Below, piece by piece: positions 14,607-24,427 of a stretch of DNA of 64,000 bases. The notes under the pieces were generated by a model that made no database searches, was not told the DNA's origin, and worked only from the letters and a program-made list of their open reading frames with translations. The stretch is from Anaerolineaceae bacterium (GTDB taxonomy: Bacteria > Chloroflexota > Anaerolineae > Promineifilales > Promineifilaceae). Positions within the stretch are counted from its first letter, which is position 1, and each line of letters begins with the position of its first letter. The DNA lies in assembly GCA_002699125.1 (NCBI GenBank), contig PABI01000078.1:62001-126000 (forward strand), in the 5' to 3' direction. Position numbers and translations under genes: made by a program.

Positions 14607-16752
14607 GCGGTTCACCTCCGTTGCGGGCAGCCATCGGCTGCTTAAGCGTGAATTGGCCAACTTGAGCCGAGGTCCGGCGCAGCTGCCGTCGCCCTTGCCA
14701 GTAAGCCCAGGGGCCACGCCAGCTGGCCCGCCAGCCGGCCCAGGCCAGGGCCGGCGTCAGGCAGTCACTGCGGGTCAACGCCGTCCACAGCTGCTGGGGA
14801 TAATAACGCAGCCAGAGGCCAAGTAACATGCGTACGGCCGTCCAATCCCCCTGCATGCCCCATTTTGCGTAAGCGGCGGCCGTGCCGCGGCCATAAGCAG
14901 CGCTCAACCGGCGGGCCGCTCCTGCTTCCCGCTGGTGCCGGTGCCAGACGAATACGGCCGGCTCGTAGATGAGCGACTCGCCAGCTTGCAGTAAGCGGTA
15001 AAAGATGTCGATATCGCCACCCGCCTGGGCAGGCGATCCGGGATCCAACGCTTCGTCAAAGCCACCTATCTTTTGCAAGGCTCGACGACGAAAGCTCATG
15101 TTGGCCCCCACGCCAAGCTGCGGTGCCTCCTGGCGTTCGGCTGCGCCAAGAAATTGGCGGCGGGCAAAACCACGACCCAAACCACCCAGGGCTTGTTCAA
15201 ATAGTTGTTGTTCAACCGTTTCCAGTTCAGCCGGTAAAACCAGGCCCATCACGCCTGCCACTGTTTTGTTTTGAGCGTAAACGGCCGTTAACGTCGCCAA
15301 CCAATCCGCAGTCACTACCACATCATCATCCAGATAGGCCACGACTTCTGCCTGGGCCGCCGCCAGCCCCCGGTTGCGCGCCCGGCACAATCCAGGGCGC
15401 GGCTCGTGCAAAAACTGTGCGTCAAATTCGGCAGCGATGACTGCTGTCTGGGTCGGATTGGCACTGTTGTCGACCACAATGAGCTGGGTTAGGAACGGCC
15501 GTATCCCCACCAAACTGCTCAAACAGGCGCGCAAAGCATCCGGCCGGTGCCGCGTGCAAACAATCACGGCCAAAGAAGGCGTCGTCTGCTCATTTTGCTC
15601 AGACCCGCCTGCCGACGAATCCGGCAGCTCAAGATTTTTCGATAGCTGCTGCAAACGGTGCTGTGAAACAATTTCGCCCGGCGCATGTAAATATTTTGTC
15701 TCCAGCGGACGCTTACCAGCTTTGAAAACTAGCAGCAAATCATTTTTGGTCGGATTGGGAATATCGGTGAGGGTTTTATGATCGCAATCAACGGTAGTTA
15801 CTTCGGCTGCTGGCCAATTTTGCTGCTGGCCTGTTTTGGCCCGGTACCGCGCCTGTAAATAAGCCCACGGCCCGAGAAAATTGCCCGCTGCCTCCAAAAA
15901 GGTTAGCCCAAGCGGCACACTGTCCGGGCGATTGGTCAAGCGCTGCCAGACATGGCGCAGCAGCAGCACAGCCTGCTGCCGGCACAATCGAGAGACCTGC
16001 CCTTTCAGCGTGGGTTCTTCAAACCACACTTTGCTCATGAGGGCAGTGAACGTTTTGCCGTAGGCCAGAAATTGTTGGCGGGTAGCGGCGGCAGTGGGGC
16101 GATGTTCATGGTAAACCAGCAGCGTGGGATCGTAGACGGCCGTAAAACCCGCCAGCAGCAGTCGGCGAAAAATATCCAAATCGCCGCCGCCCCCGGTAGG
16201 CATCCCCGCATCTAATGCCTCATCAAACAAGCCAATGCGATCAAACACGCGGCGCTGAAACGCCATGTTGCAGCCGGTACCTAAATGGTAGGGATGAATG
16301 GGGAACCAGGATCGCTGATCATTCTTGGTAAATCGGTCGGGGTGTGGCCCGCGGTCAAAAGAGAAACGAGCTTCAAAATGGCGCTGGGCCGGTGTATCCA
16401 GCCCGGTGGGCAGAACACGTCCTGTCACACAGTCCACGGTTTCATCGGCAAAGGCGGCTTGTAATGCTGTTAGCCAATTTTCACCAACCAAAACATCATC
16501 GTCAATGAAGGCGATGATTTCACCTTTGGCGTGGCGCACGGCCGTATTTCGCGCCACATCAAGCCCAGGACGAACTTCACGCACAAACCGTGCCCCAACT
16601 TCCCGGGCCAGATGAAGTTCGGCGTCGCTTGTTGGCGCACTGGCTACCACCAACAGCTCGCTTTGCTTATTGATTTGTGGTTGTAGTGTGGCCAGGCACC
16701 GCTGTAACTGCGTCGGTCGGTCACGGGTGCAAACAGCAATCGTCAAAAACAT
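14596..16752 (-). CDS. Double-domain GT2 glycosyltransferase
   Basis: This 718-aa protein contains two complete GT-A family 2 units in tandem. Unit 1 (about 1-320) has FLTIAVCTRDRPTQLQRCL, RPGLDVARNTAV, IIAFIDDDVLVG and HEHRPTAAATRQQ. Unit 2 (about 390-700) has SLAVIVCTRHRPDALRACL, RPGLCRARNRGL, VVAYLDDDVVVT and HRHQREAGA. A ~60-residue linker separates them. Both keep the Asp triplet, so both may be active and add two sugars in turn, as in bifunctional polymerases. It is the first gene of the polysaccharide operon, starting 137 bp from the divergent subtilase. I see no strong promoter in that gap on the minus strand. Confidence 0.9.
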   Translation of the reverse strand: MFLTIAVCTRDRPTQLQRCLATLQPQINKQSELLVVASAPTSDAELHLAREVGARFVREVRPGLDVARNTAVRHAKGEIIAFIDDDVLVGENWLTALQAAFADETVDCVTGRVLPTGLDTPAQRHFEARFSFDRGPHPDRFTKNDQRSWFPIHPYHLGTGCNMAFQRRVFDRIGLFDEALDAGMPTGGGGDLDIFRRLLLAGFTAVYDPTLLVYHEHRPTAAATRQQFLAYGKTFTALMSKVWFEEPTLKGQVSRLCRQQAVLLLRHVWQRLTNRPDSVPLGLTFLEAAGNFLGPWAYLQARYRAKTGQQQNWPAAEVTTVDCDHKTLTDIPNPTKNDLLLVFKAGKRPLETKYLHAPGEIVSQHRLQQLSKNLELPDSSAGGSEQNEQTTPSLAVIVCTRHRPDALRACLSSLVGIRPFLTQLIVVDNSANPTQTAVIAAEFDAQFLHEPRPGLCRARNRGLAAAQAEVVAYLDDDVVVTADWLATLTAVYAQNKTVAGVMGLVLPAELETVEQQLFEQALGGLGRGFARRQFLGAAERQEAPQLGVGANMSFRRRALQKIGGFDEALDPGSPAQAGGDIDIFYRLLQAGESLIYEPAVFVWHRHQREAGAARRLSAAYGRGTAAAYAKWGMQGDWTAVRMLLGLWLRYYPQQLWTALTRSDCLTPALAWAGWRASWRGPWAYWQGRRQLRRTSAQVGQFTLKQPMAARNGGEPLGR

Positions 16753-16877
16753 AAACCTATACTTTTAAGCAGTTTACTTGGGACCTGTAATGACATGGTT
16801 GCAATGATTTAGCCCAAAACCCCGAGCCACAGCGTAACAAAATCAGCTTACGGTAGGGCTTACACGGTACGAAGGCG

Positions 16878-16883
16878 TATAAT
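16878..16883 (+). promoter_or_regulatory. -10 element of the subtilase gene, placed for leaderless mRNA
   Basis: A perfect TATAAT ends 6 bases before the ATG at 16890, so transcription would begin at or next to the start codon. No Shine-Dalgarno lies upstream of that ATG. No good -35 box is seen at 17-18 bp spacing. Confidence 0.5.
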
Positions 16884-16889
16884 GGCGGT

Positions 16890-19800
16890 ATGAATGGATT
16901 AAACGGCCGTATTTCTCATCTGTTTACCAGTCTGTTCCTGGCCGTAGGCGCGGTTGTCTGGCTGCTTTTCCTGCCACAGCGCTTGCATTCACAACCTGCG
17001 CCGCTACCCCAAGCCAAAATAGCGTCCGACCTGCTGGCTGAAATCGAAGGCAACCAGCCCGGCCAACCGGTGCGCTTTATTGTTGATTTTCAGGAAACGG
17101 CCGTTTCCACACTCAACCTTAAAGGTACAACCGAAACGGAACAGCGGACCAGTCTGGTGAATCAGCTGCAGCAAACGGCTGCCGCCAGCCAGGCCAAAAC
17201 ACTCGCCACGTTGAACAATCTGGCAGCAAGTGGAGACGTAACGGCCGTTCGCCCTCTGTGGATTGTGAACAGCATCGCCGCCACCGGAAATGTTACGGCC
17301 GTGCAGGCCATTGCCGGCCTGCCGGAGGTAGCCCAGGTACGGCTGGATATCGTCGTGCAAAAAATTGACCCTAGCGATGTGCTCACCGACACGCTCCTGG
17401 CCGTTAACGCTGCCGTGGTCACCGGTCCAGTTGCCAGTTGGGGCATTGAGAAAATCAACGCCCCCGCCGTCTGGCACGGGCTGGGCGTGGATGGCAGCGG
17501 CGTCACCGTGGCCATTATGGACACAGGTGTAGATTGGCAGCATCCGGATTTGACTGAAAACTATCGGGGCAACCAGGGCGGCCCGGTCGATCACAGCGGC
17601 AGCTGGTTCAACGCCGTTTTCCCCACAGACACCGTCCCGGTTGATAACATTGGGCATGGCACGCACGTGGCGGGAACGGCCGTTGGCCACAATGGCATCG
17701 GCGTAGCGCCAGGAGCAAACTGGATCGCCGTCAACATCGCCGATCCATTTGGCTTCATTTGGGAAAGTGATGTGCATCGTGGTTTTGAATGGCTGCTGGC
17801 CCCCAATGGCGATGCTTCATTGGCACCAGACGTGGTCAACAATTCCTGGGGCAGCCCAACGCCTCATACAGCATTTGTTGACGATATTGCTGCCCTGCAC
17901 GCCGCCAACATTAAAGTTGTCTTCTCCGCGGGCAACAGCGGTCCATTTACCGGGACGGTGGGCTACCCGGCCGGCAATGCCAGTGTGCTGTCTGTCGGAG
18001 CCAGCGACGAGATTGACGAAGTTGCCTGGTTTTCCTCCCGCGGCCCCTCGTACCTGACAGAAGAACAAAAGCCGTGGCTGGTTGCGCCTGGCTGGCAAAT
18101 CTGGTCGGCCCAGCCAGATGGGGCGTATGCTTTGTATAATGGCACCTCGATGGCCGCGCCGCATGTTGTAGGCACCCTTGCCCTGCTGCTGAGTGCCAAT
18201 CCCAGCCTGACGCGCACTGAATTGAACGAAATTCTGGCAGAAACGGCCGTTCCCATCGCCCCTATCCATCCCAACATCAACAGTGGCTGGGGCCGATTAG
18301 ACGCCTACGCCGCCGTCGCCAGCCAAACAGCCGGGGGGCAGCTCACCGGGCAGCTTTTGGCCGATGGCGTGCCCTTGCCCAACGCTGTGGTGACCATCAC
18401 CACCCCCTCAGGCGCGCAGCTGCCCTTTGTGACGGATGAGAACGGCCGTTACACAGCCAGCCTGCAAAGCGGCAGCTACACCCTCAGCAGCCAGCCGTTT
18501 GGCTACACGCAAACGACCATCAGCGGCATTGTGATCATCAATGGGCAAACCGTTACGCGCAACATTGCGGTCAGTTTGCTGCCCAATGGCCGAGTTGAGG
18601 GGATTGTGCGGGCCAGCAGCGGCTACATGCCCCTGGCTAATGCCCAAATTGAAGTGGTTAATACGCCCATCACGGTGATGACCGATGGCAACGGCCGTTT
18701 TGACATCACGCTCCCCACCGGCAGCTATGAGCTTATTGTAACCAAAACCGGCTACCAGCAGCAGCGGGCGAGCGTGTGGTTGGCAAGTGGAACGGCCGTT
18801 GTGCAATATTTCTTCCTGGCCGATGCGCCCACCATCCTGCTGGTAGACAGCGGGCACTGGCATTTCAGCAGCCAATCGGCCTTCTACGGCGAGGCGCTCA
18901 CCGCGCTCAACTACAGCTTCGACACCTGGACCATCCGCAATCCCATCGCCGACGTGCCCCGTCTGGATGACTTGTCGCCGTACGACTCGGTCATTTGGTC
19001 CAGCCCCCTGGATTCCCCCGGCTACCTGGGCCTTGGCAGCGTGATTACCGATTATTTGGGCCTCGGTGGGCATCTGTTCATCAGCGGGCAAAATGTGGGC
19101 GCATTTGATGGCGTGGGGTCAGGTACACAACTGTGGTGGTACCGGGATTTGAACGCCAATTTTTTGGGCAAAACGGCCGTTACCAACACCATCTCCGGCA
19201 GCAGCGAATCGCTTTTTAACGGGCTGTCGTTTGACCTGAACGGCGGCAGCAGCAGCAACAACCAGGGCGCACCAGACGTTTCCAGACCCCGCCTGGAAAA
19301 TTATTCCGATCCGGCGTTTGTTTATGAAGACGGCCATGCTGCCGGGCTAACCGCCGGTTACTGCACCCCGTTCCGGCTGGTTTACCTGGGCTTTGGCCTG
19401 GAAGGCGTGTCCGACGCTGCCGATCGGGCCGAGATTTTGCGACGCAGTTTTGTCTACTTCGACCAGCCGCGTGAACAGTTGGGCGTGCAGTTTTCGCCGA
19501 AGGCCATTGACGAACTGGCCATCCCCGGCGAGCAAATGTCGTATGCGCTCAAAATCTTCAACCGCAGTGAAACCGTCACCGACACGTTCACGCTGTCTCT
19601 TTCCGGAGTCGATTGGCCAACTAGCCTGCTGACCAAAACGCTGACGCTGGGACCGTGCCAGACGGGGCAAACGGTGCTGTCTTTGGACATTCCACCGGAT
19701 TTGCCGCCGGATGTGGTGGAACGTGTGCAGGTAACGGCCGTTTCTCAAAACAATCCCACCATCAACGCCCAGCTTACGGTACAGCACAAATCCCCCGGCA

Positions 19801-21188
19801 ACATTTTGTTTGTCGACGACGACCGCTGGTACGACCAAACTGACGAATTGACCGCCGCGCTGGACAGCATGGGCCTTCGCTACGATACGTGGGACACGGA
19901 ACACGCCGCTGCTTCGCGCAATGGCCCGCCGCTGCCCCTGCTGGCTCAGTACGATTTTGTCATCTGGTACACGGGCTACGATTGGTTCCAACCGATCACC
20001 TCTGCCGAAAACCAGGCGCTGACAGCGTACCTGGCCCAGGGCGGTCGGCTGTTCCTCACCAGCCAGGATTTTTTGTATTACCATCACCGAACGGCGCTGG
20101 CGAAGCATTATTTTGGCGTGGCGGAATATTGGGAATCGGTGGAACCGACGCAGTTAATTGGTGCGGAGCATACGGCCGTTGCCCCTGAAGCCATGCCGCC
20201 CATCCTGCTAGATTTTGAACCTTACCAAAACCACGGCGACGGCATGGTGCCCGCGCCGCACAGCCAGCCGTTCTTCTGGCACGATCGGGCACTGCCGGCT
20301 GGAACCGCCACCGCCGGCGACAATTGGCGCGCTGTCTTTTGGGGTGTGCCGTTTGAAACGATCAGCCCTACGCAGCAGGCAGACGTGATGAACCGGGTAA
20401 TGGGCTGGCTCAGCGACTTAGGTGATTCCAGCTTCACAGTGGATCAGCGGGTGGGGCAAATTGGCGCACCGCGCACCTACACCATTACCGTGCGGCAAAT
20501 GGACAATGGCCTGAGCAATTCCGTCTGGCTTACCAACACCCTGCCTGCCTGGCTGCAAATCGACCTGGATTCGGTGACGGGTGGGGCAGTTTACAATGCG
20601 GCAGCGCGGCAGCTTACCTGGTCCGGCAGCCTGCCTGGCGGTGGCAGCCACGTTATCACCTACCAGGCGGCAACGCAAGGTTTACTGCCCTGGGGCCACA
20701 TGCTGGAAAACGTGGTGGAACTGCACGACGGCCGTCACGATCTCACTTTTACGCGTAAGGCCACCAGCTGGCTACAGACGCCAAATGTGGTAGCGACGAT
20801 AACGGCCGTTCCTAACCAGCCGCTCGCCGCCAACATTTTTACCTACACGGTGGGGCTGCAAAACGTGGGGCTGGTCCCCTCCAACGAAATTTCTACTGTG
20901 GTAAGCCTGCCCAACTCTTTCCACATGATCACCGACACGCTAACCAGCAGTGCCGGCAGCGCCGCCGTGGGCGACCGGCGACTGTACTGGAGCGGTGATT
21001 TGGCCGTGGCTGAATCAGTTACGTTGACGTTGGTGCTGACGCGGGAGATGACGGCCGTTCCCCAATGGGTTGCGGCCACGGCGCTGGTTGATGATGGTGT
21101 CACTACGCCTGCCTTTTTTATTCAGTGGGAACATCTGCCCGTTTACACTCAATTTTTGCCGATCATTTCGCACGTAAAAATTCCGTGA
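16890..21188 (+). CDS. Secreted subtilisin-like serine protease (S8) with carboxypeptidase-regulatory-like and DUF11-like repeats
   Basis: This 1432-aa extracellular protease starts with a signal peptide (hydrophobic LFTSLFLAVGAVVWLLFL, cut near LHSQPAP) and a propeptide (about 40-180). The S8 domain has Asp211 (VAIMDTGVD), His259 (GHGTHVAGT) and Ser420 (NGTSMAAPH), so the triad is complete. Two carboxypeptidase-regulatory-like beta domains follow (about 485-640, each with a DENGRY- or DGNGRF-type turn). Next come two large GATase/flavodoxin-like repeats (TILLVDSGHWHFSSQ, NILFVDDDRWYDQTD) and late DUF11-like repeats (FTYTVGLQNVGLVPSNE). There is no LPXTG or C-terminal transmembrane anchor. 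It is divergent from the glycan operon. Substrate is unknown. Confidence 0.92.
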   Translation: MNGLNGRISHLFTSLFLAVGAVVWLLFLPQRLHSQPAPLPQAKIASDLLAEIEGNQPGQPVRFIVDFQETAVSTLNLKGTTETEQRTSLVNQLQQTAAASQAKTLATLNNLAASGDVTAVRPLWIVNSIAATGNVTAVQAIAGLPEVAQVRLDIVVQKIDPSDVLTDTLLAVNAAVVTGPVASWGIEKINAPAVWHGLGVDGSGVTVAIMDTGVDWQHPDLTENYRGNQGGPVDHSGSWFNAVFPTDTVPVDNIGHGTHVAGTAVGHNGIGVAPGANWIAVNIADPFGFIWESDVHRGFEWLLAPNGDASLAPDVVNNSWGSPTPHTAFVDDIAALHAANIKVVFSAGNSGPFTGTVGYPAGNASVLSVGASDEIDEVAWFSSRGPSYLTEEQKPWLVAPGWQIWSAQPDGAYALYNGTSMAAPHVVGTLALLLSANPSLTRTELNEILAETAVPIAPIHPNINSGWGRLDAYAAVASQTAGGQLTGQLLADGVPLPNAVVTITTPSGAQLPFVTDENGRYTASLQSGSYTLSSQPFGYTQTTISGIVIINGQTVTRNIAVSLLPNGRVEGIVRASSGYMPLANAQIEVVNTPITVMTDGNGRFDITLPTGSYELIVTKTGYQQQRASVWLASGTAVVQYFFLADAPTILLVDSGHWHFSSQSAFYGEALTALNYSFDTWTIRNPIADVPRLDDLSPYDSVIWSSPLDSPGYLGLGSVITDYLGLGGHLFISGQNVGAFDGVGSGTQLWWYRDLNANFLGKTAVTNTISGSSESLFNGLSFDLNGGSSSNNQGAPDVSRPRLENYSDPAFVYEDGHAAGLTAGYCTPFRLVYLGFGLEGVSDAADRAEILRRSFVYFDQPREQLGVQFSPKAIDELAIPGEQMSYALKIFNRSETVTDTFTLSLSGVDWPTSLLTKTLTLGPCQTGQTVLSLDIPPDLPPDVVERVQVTAVSQNNPTINAQLTVQHKSPGNILFVDDDRWYDQTDELTAALDSMGLRYDTWDTEHAAASRNGPPLPLLAQYDFVIWYTGYDWFQPITSAENQALTAYLAQGGRLFLTSQDFLYYHHRTALAKHYFGVAEYWESVEPTQLIGAEHTAVAPEAMPPILLDFEPYQNHGDGMVPAPHSQPFFWHDRALPAGTATAGDNWRAVFWGVPFETISPTQQADVMNRVMGWLSDLGDSSFTVDQRVGQIGAPRTYTITVRQMDNGLSNSVWLTNTLPAWLQIDLDSVTGGAVYNAAARQLTWSGSLPGGGSHVITYQAATQGLLPWGHMLENVVELHDGRHDLTFTRKATSWLQTPNVVATITAVPNQPLAANIFTYTVGLQNVGLVPSNEISTVVSLPNSFHMITDTLTSSAGSAAVGDRRLYWSGDLAVAESVTLTLVLTREMTAVPQWVAATALVDDGVTTPAFFIQWEHLPVYTQFLPIISHVKIP

Positions 21189-21305
21189 GTATCCCAATAA
21201 CAGTCCTAATGGCCCATGCGTAATCCCTATACAAAATCAAGCGAATCGGATATGATCCCTGAGAGATAAAACCGTTTAATTGCGAAAAATGCTTTAGAGG
21301 CAAAG

Positions 21306-21704
21306 ATGCTGAATAACACCATGCAGGACCATGTAAAAATTGCTTATGTTGAAGACGAGCCAAGTATTGCGCAACTGCTTGTGAGCGGCCTGGGGTTGTT
21401 TGGCATCGAAGTAAAACCGGTCTTTATGAGTGCTGAAGATTTGCTAAGCAAAGTCGAAGGCCCTGAACTGGCCCAGGTCGATCTATTTTTCTTTGATATT
21501 CGCCTGCCCAAGATGACGGGGATGGAGCTAGCCTACAAATTACGCGAGCATGGGGAGGAACGGCCGTTTGTCCTCGTGAGCGCCTGGCCTCCACCCACAG
21601 AAGCAGATTTAAAGAAAATTGGGGCCGAATTCCTGCCCAAACCATTCGACTTCCCCGACGTTATTCAAACCATCCAAAAGTTGACAAAACAGAATGGGCA
21701 GTAG
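21306..21704 (+). CDS. Stand-alone response regulator receiver protein
   Basis: This 132-aa single REC domain accepts phosphate from a histidine kinase and has no output domain. The acidic pocket is VEDE near the start, the phospho-acceptor is Asp64 (FFFDIRLPKMTG), the switch Ser is in VLVSAW, and the conserved Lys is Lys112 (LPKPFD). ATG 21306 has GAGG about 5 nt upstream; MQDH (21321) is an alternative start. No kinase is adjacent, but several lie 3-15 kb downstream. Likely partner unknown. Confidence 0.9.
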   Translation: MLNNTMQDHVKIAYVEDEPSIAQLLVSGLGLFGIEVKPVFMSAEDLLSKVEGPELAQVDLFFFDIRLPKMTGMELAYKLREHGEERPFVLVSAWPPPTEADLKKIGAEFLPKPFDFPDVIQTIQKLTKQNGQ

Positions 21705-21783
21705 GTCGGTGTGCAGTGATCAGTGCATCAGTAATCATTGAATCCACTTTTTACTTTTCACTCATCACTTTTCACTCTACCCC

Positions 21784-22278
21784 CTACCCAGACGACGACA
21801 CATCCGCCAACCGCGCCCCGGTAAGTTTGCGCAAATCAGCTGGCGCCAGCTTAATTTGGGTGCCACGCTCCCCGGCGCTTATGTAAATTTGCGCCCGCTC
21901 TGCGGCCAACTCATCCAGATAAATGGCAAATCCTTTGTTAATCAGCGCCAGCGGCGAAATGCCGCCTACTTGCAGACCGGTCATTTCTTCTGCTTGCTGG
22001 TGCGTGGCCATCTTCAACTTTTTGACATTGATCAGTTTGGCCAGCTTTTTCAGGTCAAGCTGGCGATTGGCGGGAATGACGACGAGGAGCGGTTTTTGCG
22101 GGGAACGGCCGTCTTTCGGTGCAGCCACCACCAACGTCTTAAAAACCTGCTCAGGCGGCACGCCCAATTGAACCGCGATCTTTTCCGCGTCTCGCTCGCT
22201 GGCATCATACGTTATCGCTTCGTACGGGACCTTTTTGCCTTCCAACAAACGCATCGCCAATGTTTTGTTCACCGCCAT
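21784..22278 (-). CDS. ybaK: YbaK/EbsC-family Cys-tRNA(Pro) deacylase
   Basis: This cytoplasmic editing enzyme hydrolyses Cys wrongly attached to tRNA-Pro. The 164-aa product has family features: MAVNKTLAMRLLEGKKVPY at the start, PPEQVFKTLVV, the conserved Lys-rich LDLKKLAKLINVKK, and the substrate-pocket stretch LQVGGISPLAL. The ORF track starts at 22338, but ATG 22278 has GGGGAG upstream and matches the family N-terminus. Its start slightly overlaps the end of the upstream membrane-anchored gene (stop 22283 region), so the two may be cotranscribed. Assignment to the YbaK subgroup, not ProX or the ProRS insert, is by overall pattern. Confidence 0.9.
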   Translation of the reverse strand: MAVNKTLAMRLLEGKKVPYEAITYDASERDAEKIAVQLGVPPEQVFKTLVVAAPKDGRSPQKPLLVVIPANRQLDLKKLAKLINVKKLKMATHQQAEEMTGLQVGGISPLALINKGFAIYLDELAAERAQIYISAGERGTQIKLAPADLRKLTGARLADVSSSG

Positions 22279-22282
22279 GCCG

Positions 22283-22819
22283 CTACTCCCCTGACAAATA
22301 CCCCAGCTCACGCATGGCATTACGCAGCGGTGAATCATCAGTCAGCACCATGGCCCCGGCACGCCAATCGCCGTTGCCACCCATAAAAAGATAGCGCGAA
22401 TCGGCGTGGGTGCCATCCAGCGGAATTAACAGTTGGGTGATGCCATTCATGCGCACCCGCGTGTTAAATGAAATATCTTGCCCATAGTACGATTCAATCA
22501 CCAGCTCTTCTTCCGCGTAACGGCGCAATGTTTCATCTGACAAACCAATGGAGACCAGCGCATTGTTATCAAAGCCATTGGCAAACGTTTCGGTTAGCGC
22601 TTGAGATAGCTCGGTGAAGCCTGGCGCGCCAGGTTGAAGGTCAATTGTTTGGCCATAATTCCGCACCAGAATGCGCGTTGGCTGGAAAGTTGGCTGAACC
22701 GGGAGAAACCAAAAAATGTTGCCGGTGTTTAAAGCATTGATTGCCCAGAAAATAAGAAGAAAGACAAACACTAAAATGAGAAGCGGCTCGCGCAATTTAA
22801 ACTTCGGTAATGTTTCCAT
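22283..22819 (-). CDS. Membrane-anchored protein of unknown function
   Basis: I do not recognise this 178-aa protein. It has one N-terminal membrane span (LLILVFVFLLIFWAINAL, about residues 13-30) preceded by basic residues, so the remainder probably faces outside. The soluble part is mixed alpha/beta (TRILVRNYGQTIDLQPG, ISFNTRVRMNGITQLLIPL) and has no motif I can name. AAGGA lies about 11 nt before ATG 22819. It precedes the YbaK gene on the same strand and diverges from the GH13 gene. Confidence 0.75.
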   Translation of the reverse strand: METLPKFKLREPLLILVFVFLLIFWAINALNTGNIFWFLPVQPTFQPTRILVRNYGQTIDLQPGAPGFTELSQALTETFANGFDNNALVSIGLSDETLRRYAEEELVIESYYGQDISFNTRVRMNGITQLLIPLDGTHADSRYLFMGGNGDWRAGAMVLTDDSPLRNAMRELGYLSGE

Positions 22820-22933
22820 TAAAACTATAATCCTTTAGGAAATTGAATCAGAAATGTGTTTCCTTTAACAAACTTTTTTATATTTTGGTACTCTTTCCTT
22901 AAAATACGCCATTAATCATTTAAGAAAACTGCC

Positions 22934-22939
22934 TATAAT
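22934..22939 (+). promoter_or_regulatory. -10 element upstream of the GH13 gene
   Basis: TATAAT lies 25 bases before ATG 22964, in an AT-rich divergent region, with an AGGAG Shine-Dalgarno in between. No convincing -35 box is visible at 17-18 bp. This may be a promoter that needs an activator. Confidence 0.45.
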
Positions 22940-22963
22940 AGGGGGTATGAGGAGAACGACTAA

Positions 22964-24427
22964 ATGAGCATTGCAACCCCAGATTGGGTAAAGGACGCTG
23001 TATTTTACCAAATATTTCCCGATCGTTTTGCCAAGAGCGGCCGTTTTGGCCAAAATGGCTACCTGCCCAAACCAACCAACCTACAACCCTGGGGGTCTAC
23101 GCCAACGTTTCATGGGTTTCAGGGCGGTGACTTGCTCGGCATCACCGAAAAATTACCCTATCTGCAGGATTTAGGCATCAACGCTATCTTTTTGAATCCT
23201 ATCTTCGCCTCGGCTTCTAACCACCGCTACCACACGCATGATTATTATCACGTCGATCCAATCCTGGGCGGCAATCAGGCCTTGGCCGAGCTGCTGGCTG
23301 AAGCCCACAAGCGGGACATACGCATCATTCTGGACGGCGTTTTCAATCATGCCAGCCGGGGCTTTTTCCAGTTTAACCATCTCATGGAATGCGGCCAGGA
23401 ATCACCCTACACCGATTGGTTTAATGTGCACGGCTGGCCCGTGAACGCCTTCCAGGAAGATCAATCGCCCAATTTTGATGCCTGGTGGGGCATTCCTTCT
23501 TTGCCAAAGTTTAATACCAACACGCCAGCCGTCCGCGAATTTCTTTGGCGGGTGGCAACCCATTGGCTCAAGCAAGGCATCGATGGCTGGCGGCTGGACG
23601 TGCCCAATGAAATTGACGATGATGATTTCTGGCGTGAATTTCGTCGCCGTTGCAAGGCGATAAATCCAGAGGCCTACATTGTGGGCGAACTGTGGGGCGA
23701 GGCCACGCGCTGGCTGCAAGGCGATCAATTTGATGGCCAGATGAATTATCTATTTACCAGGGCGGCGCTGGGCTTCTTCTCGGGGCATAACATGGACCAA
23801 ACGGACACCGTGCGAATGGGATACGGCTACATTCAGCCGCTGAACGCTACGCAGTTTGCCACCGAGCTGGATCGGGTTTTTAACAAGCTGTATGATTCAG
23901 AGATTGTTGTGTCGCAAATGAATATGCTGGGGAGCCATGACACACCGCGCAATCTGACCATTGTCAGGCATGACAAGACGATATTGCGCCTGATGTACCT
24001 GTGCCAGATGACTGTTCCCGGTGCGCCCAATATTTATTACGGCGATGAAATTGGCATGTCTGGGGCGCATGACCCGTACTGCCGAGGGGCTTTTCCCTGG
24101 CATGATGAGGGTAGTTGGGACACAACTCTGCTGGAAGATATTAAGCAGTACATTCAGCTAAGGCATGAATCGCCAGCGTTGCGCCGGGGCAATTTTCGCA
24201 TTATGTATGCCAATGAGCACGTGATCGTTTATAAGCGAAAGTATCGGGGGCAAACGGCCGTTATCGCCTTTAACCTGGGTGATCATGAAGAGATCATTAT
24301 TGCTCCGCCCGGCTTTGCCCTGCATCTGGAAGAAAAGTTAAATCCAGATGGCATCCCTTTTAAGGCAAATTCCACAATAACATTGCCGCCGAAAAACGGC
24401 CGTGTCTGGATTGATCACCTTGATTAA
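22964..24427 (+). CDS. GH13 alpha-glucan hydrolase (cyclomaltodextrinase/neopullulanase-like)
   Basis: This 487-aa TIM-barrel enzyme hydrolyses alpha-1,4 (perhaps alpha-1,6) glucosidic bonds in maltodextrins. The GH13 catalytic residues are in place: nucleophile Asp212 (GWRLDVPNE), acid/base Glu242 (IVGELWGEA) and Asp326 (LGSHDTPRN). It begins directly at the barrel ([12 protein letters not shown]) with no signal peptide and no N-terminal dimerisation domain, unlike classic neopullulanases. It therefore looks cytoplasmic and short. The C-terminal beta domain is about residues 410-487. AGGAG precedes ATG 22964. Nearby genes give no direct substrate clue. Confidence 0.93.
   Translation: MSIATPDWVKDAVFYQIFPDRFAKSGRFGQNGYLPKPTNLQPWGSTPTFHGFQGGDLLGITEKLPYLQDLGINAIFLNPIFASASNHRYHTHDYYHVDPILGGNQALAELLAEAHKRDIRIILDGVFNHASRGFFQFNHLMECGQESPYTDWFNVHGWPVNAFQEDQSPNFDAWWGIPSLPKFNTNTPAVREFLWRVATHWLKQGIDGWRLDVPNEIDDDDFWREFRRRCKAINPEAYIVGELWGEATRWLQGDQFDGQMNYLFTRAALGFFSGHNMDQTDTVRMGYGYIQPLNATQFATELDRVFNKLYDSEIVVSQMNMLGSHDTPRNLTIVRHDKTILRLMYLCQMTVPGAPNIYYGDEIGMSGAHDPYCRGAFPWHDEGSWDTTLLEDIKQYIQLRHESPALRRGNFRIMYANEHVIVYKRKYRGQTAVIAFNLGDHEEIIIAPPGFALHLEEKLNPDGIPFKANSTITLPPKNGRVWIDHLD

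Noticed and set aside
16890-21188. Antisense ORFs over the subtilase as separate genes
   Set aside because: The plus-strand gene has a full catalytic triad, signal peptide and conserved repeats; the minus-strand ORFs have none of these.
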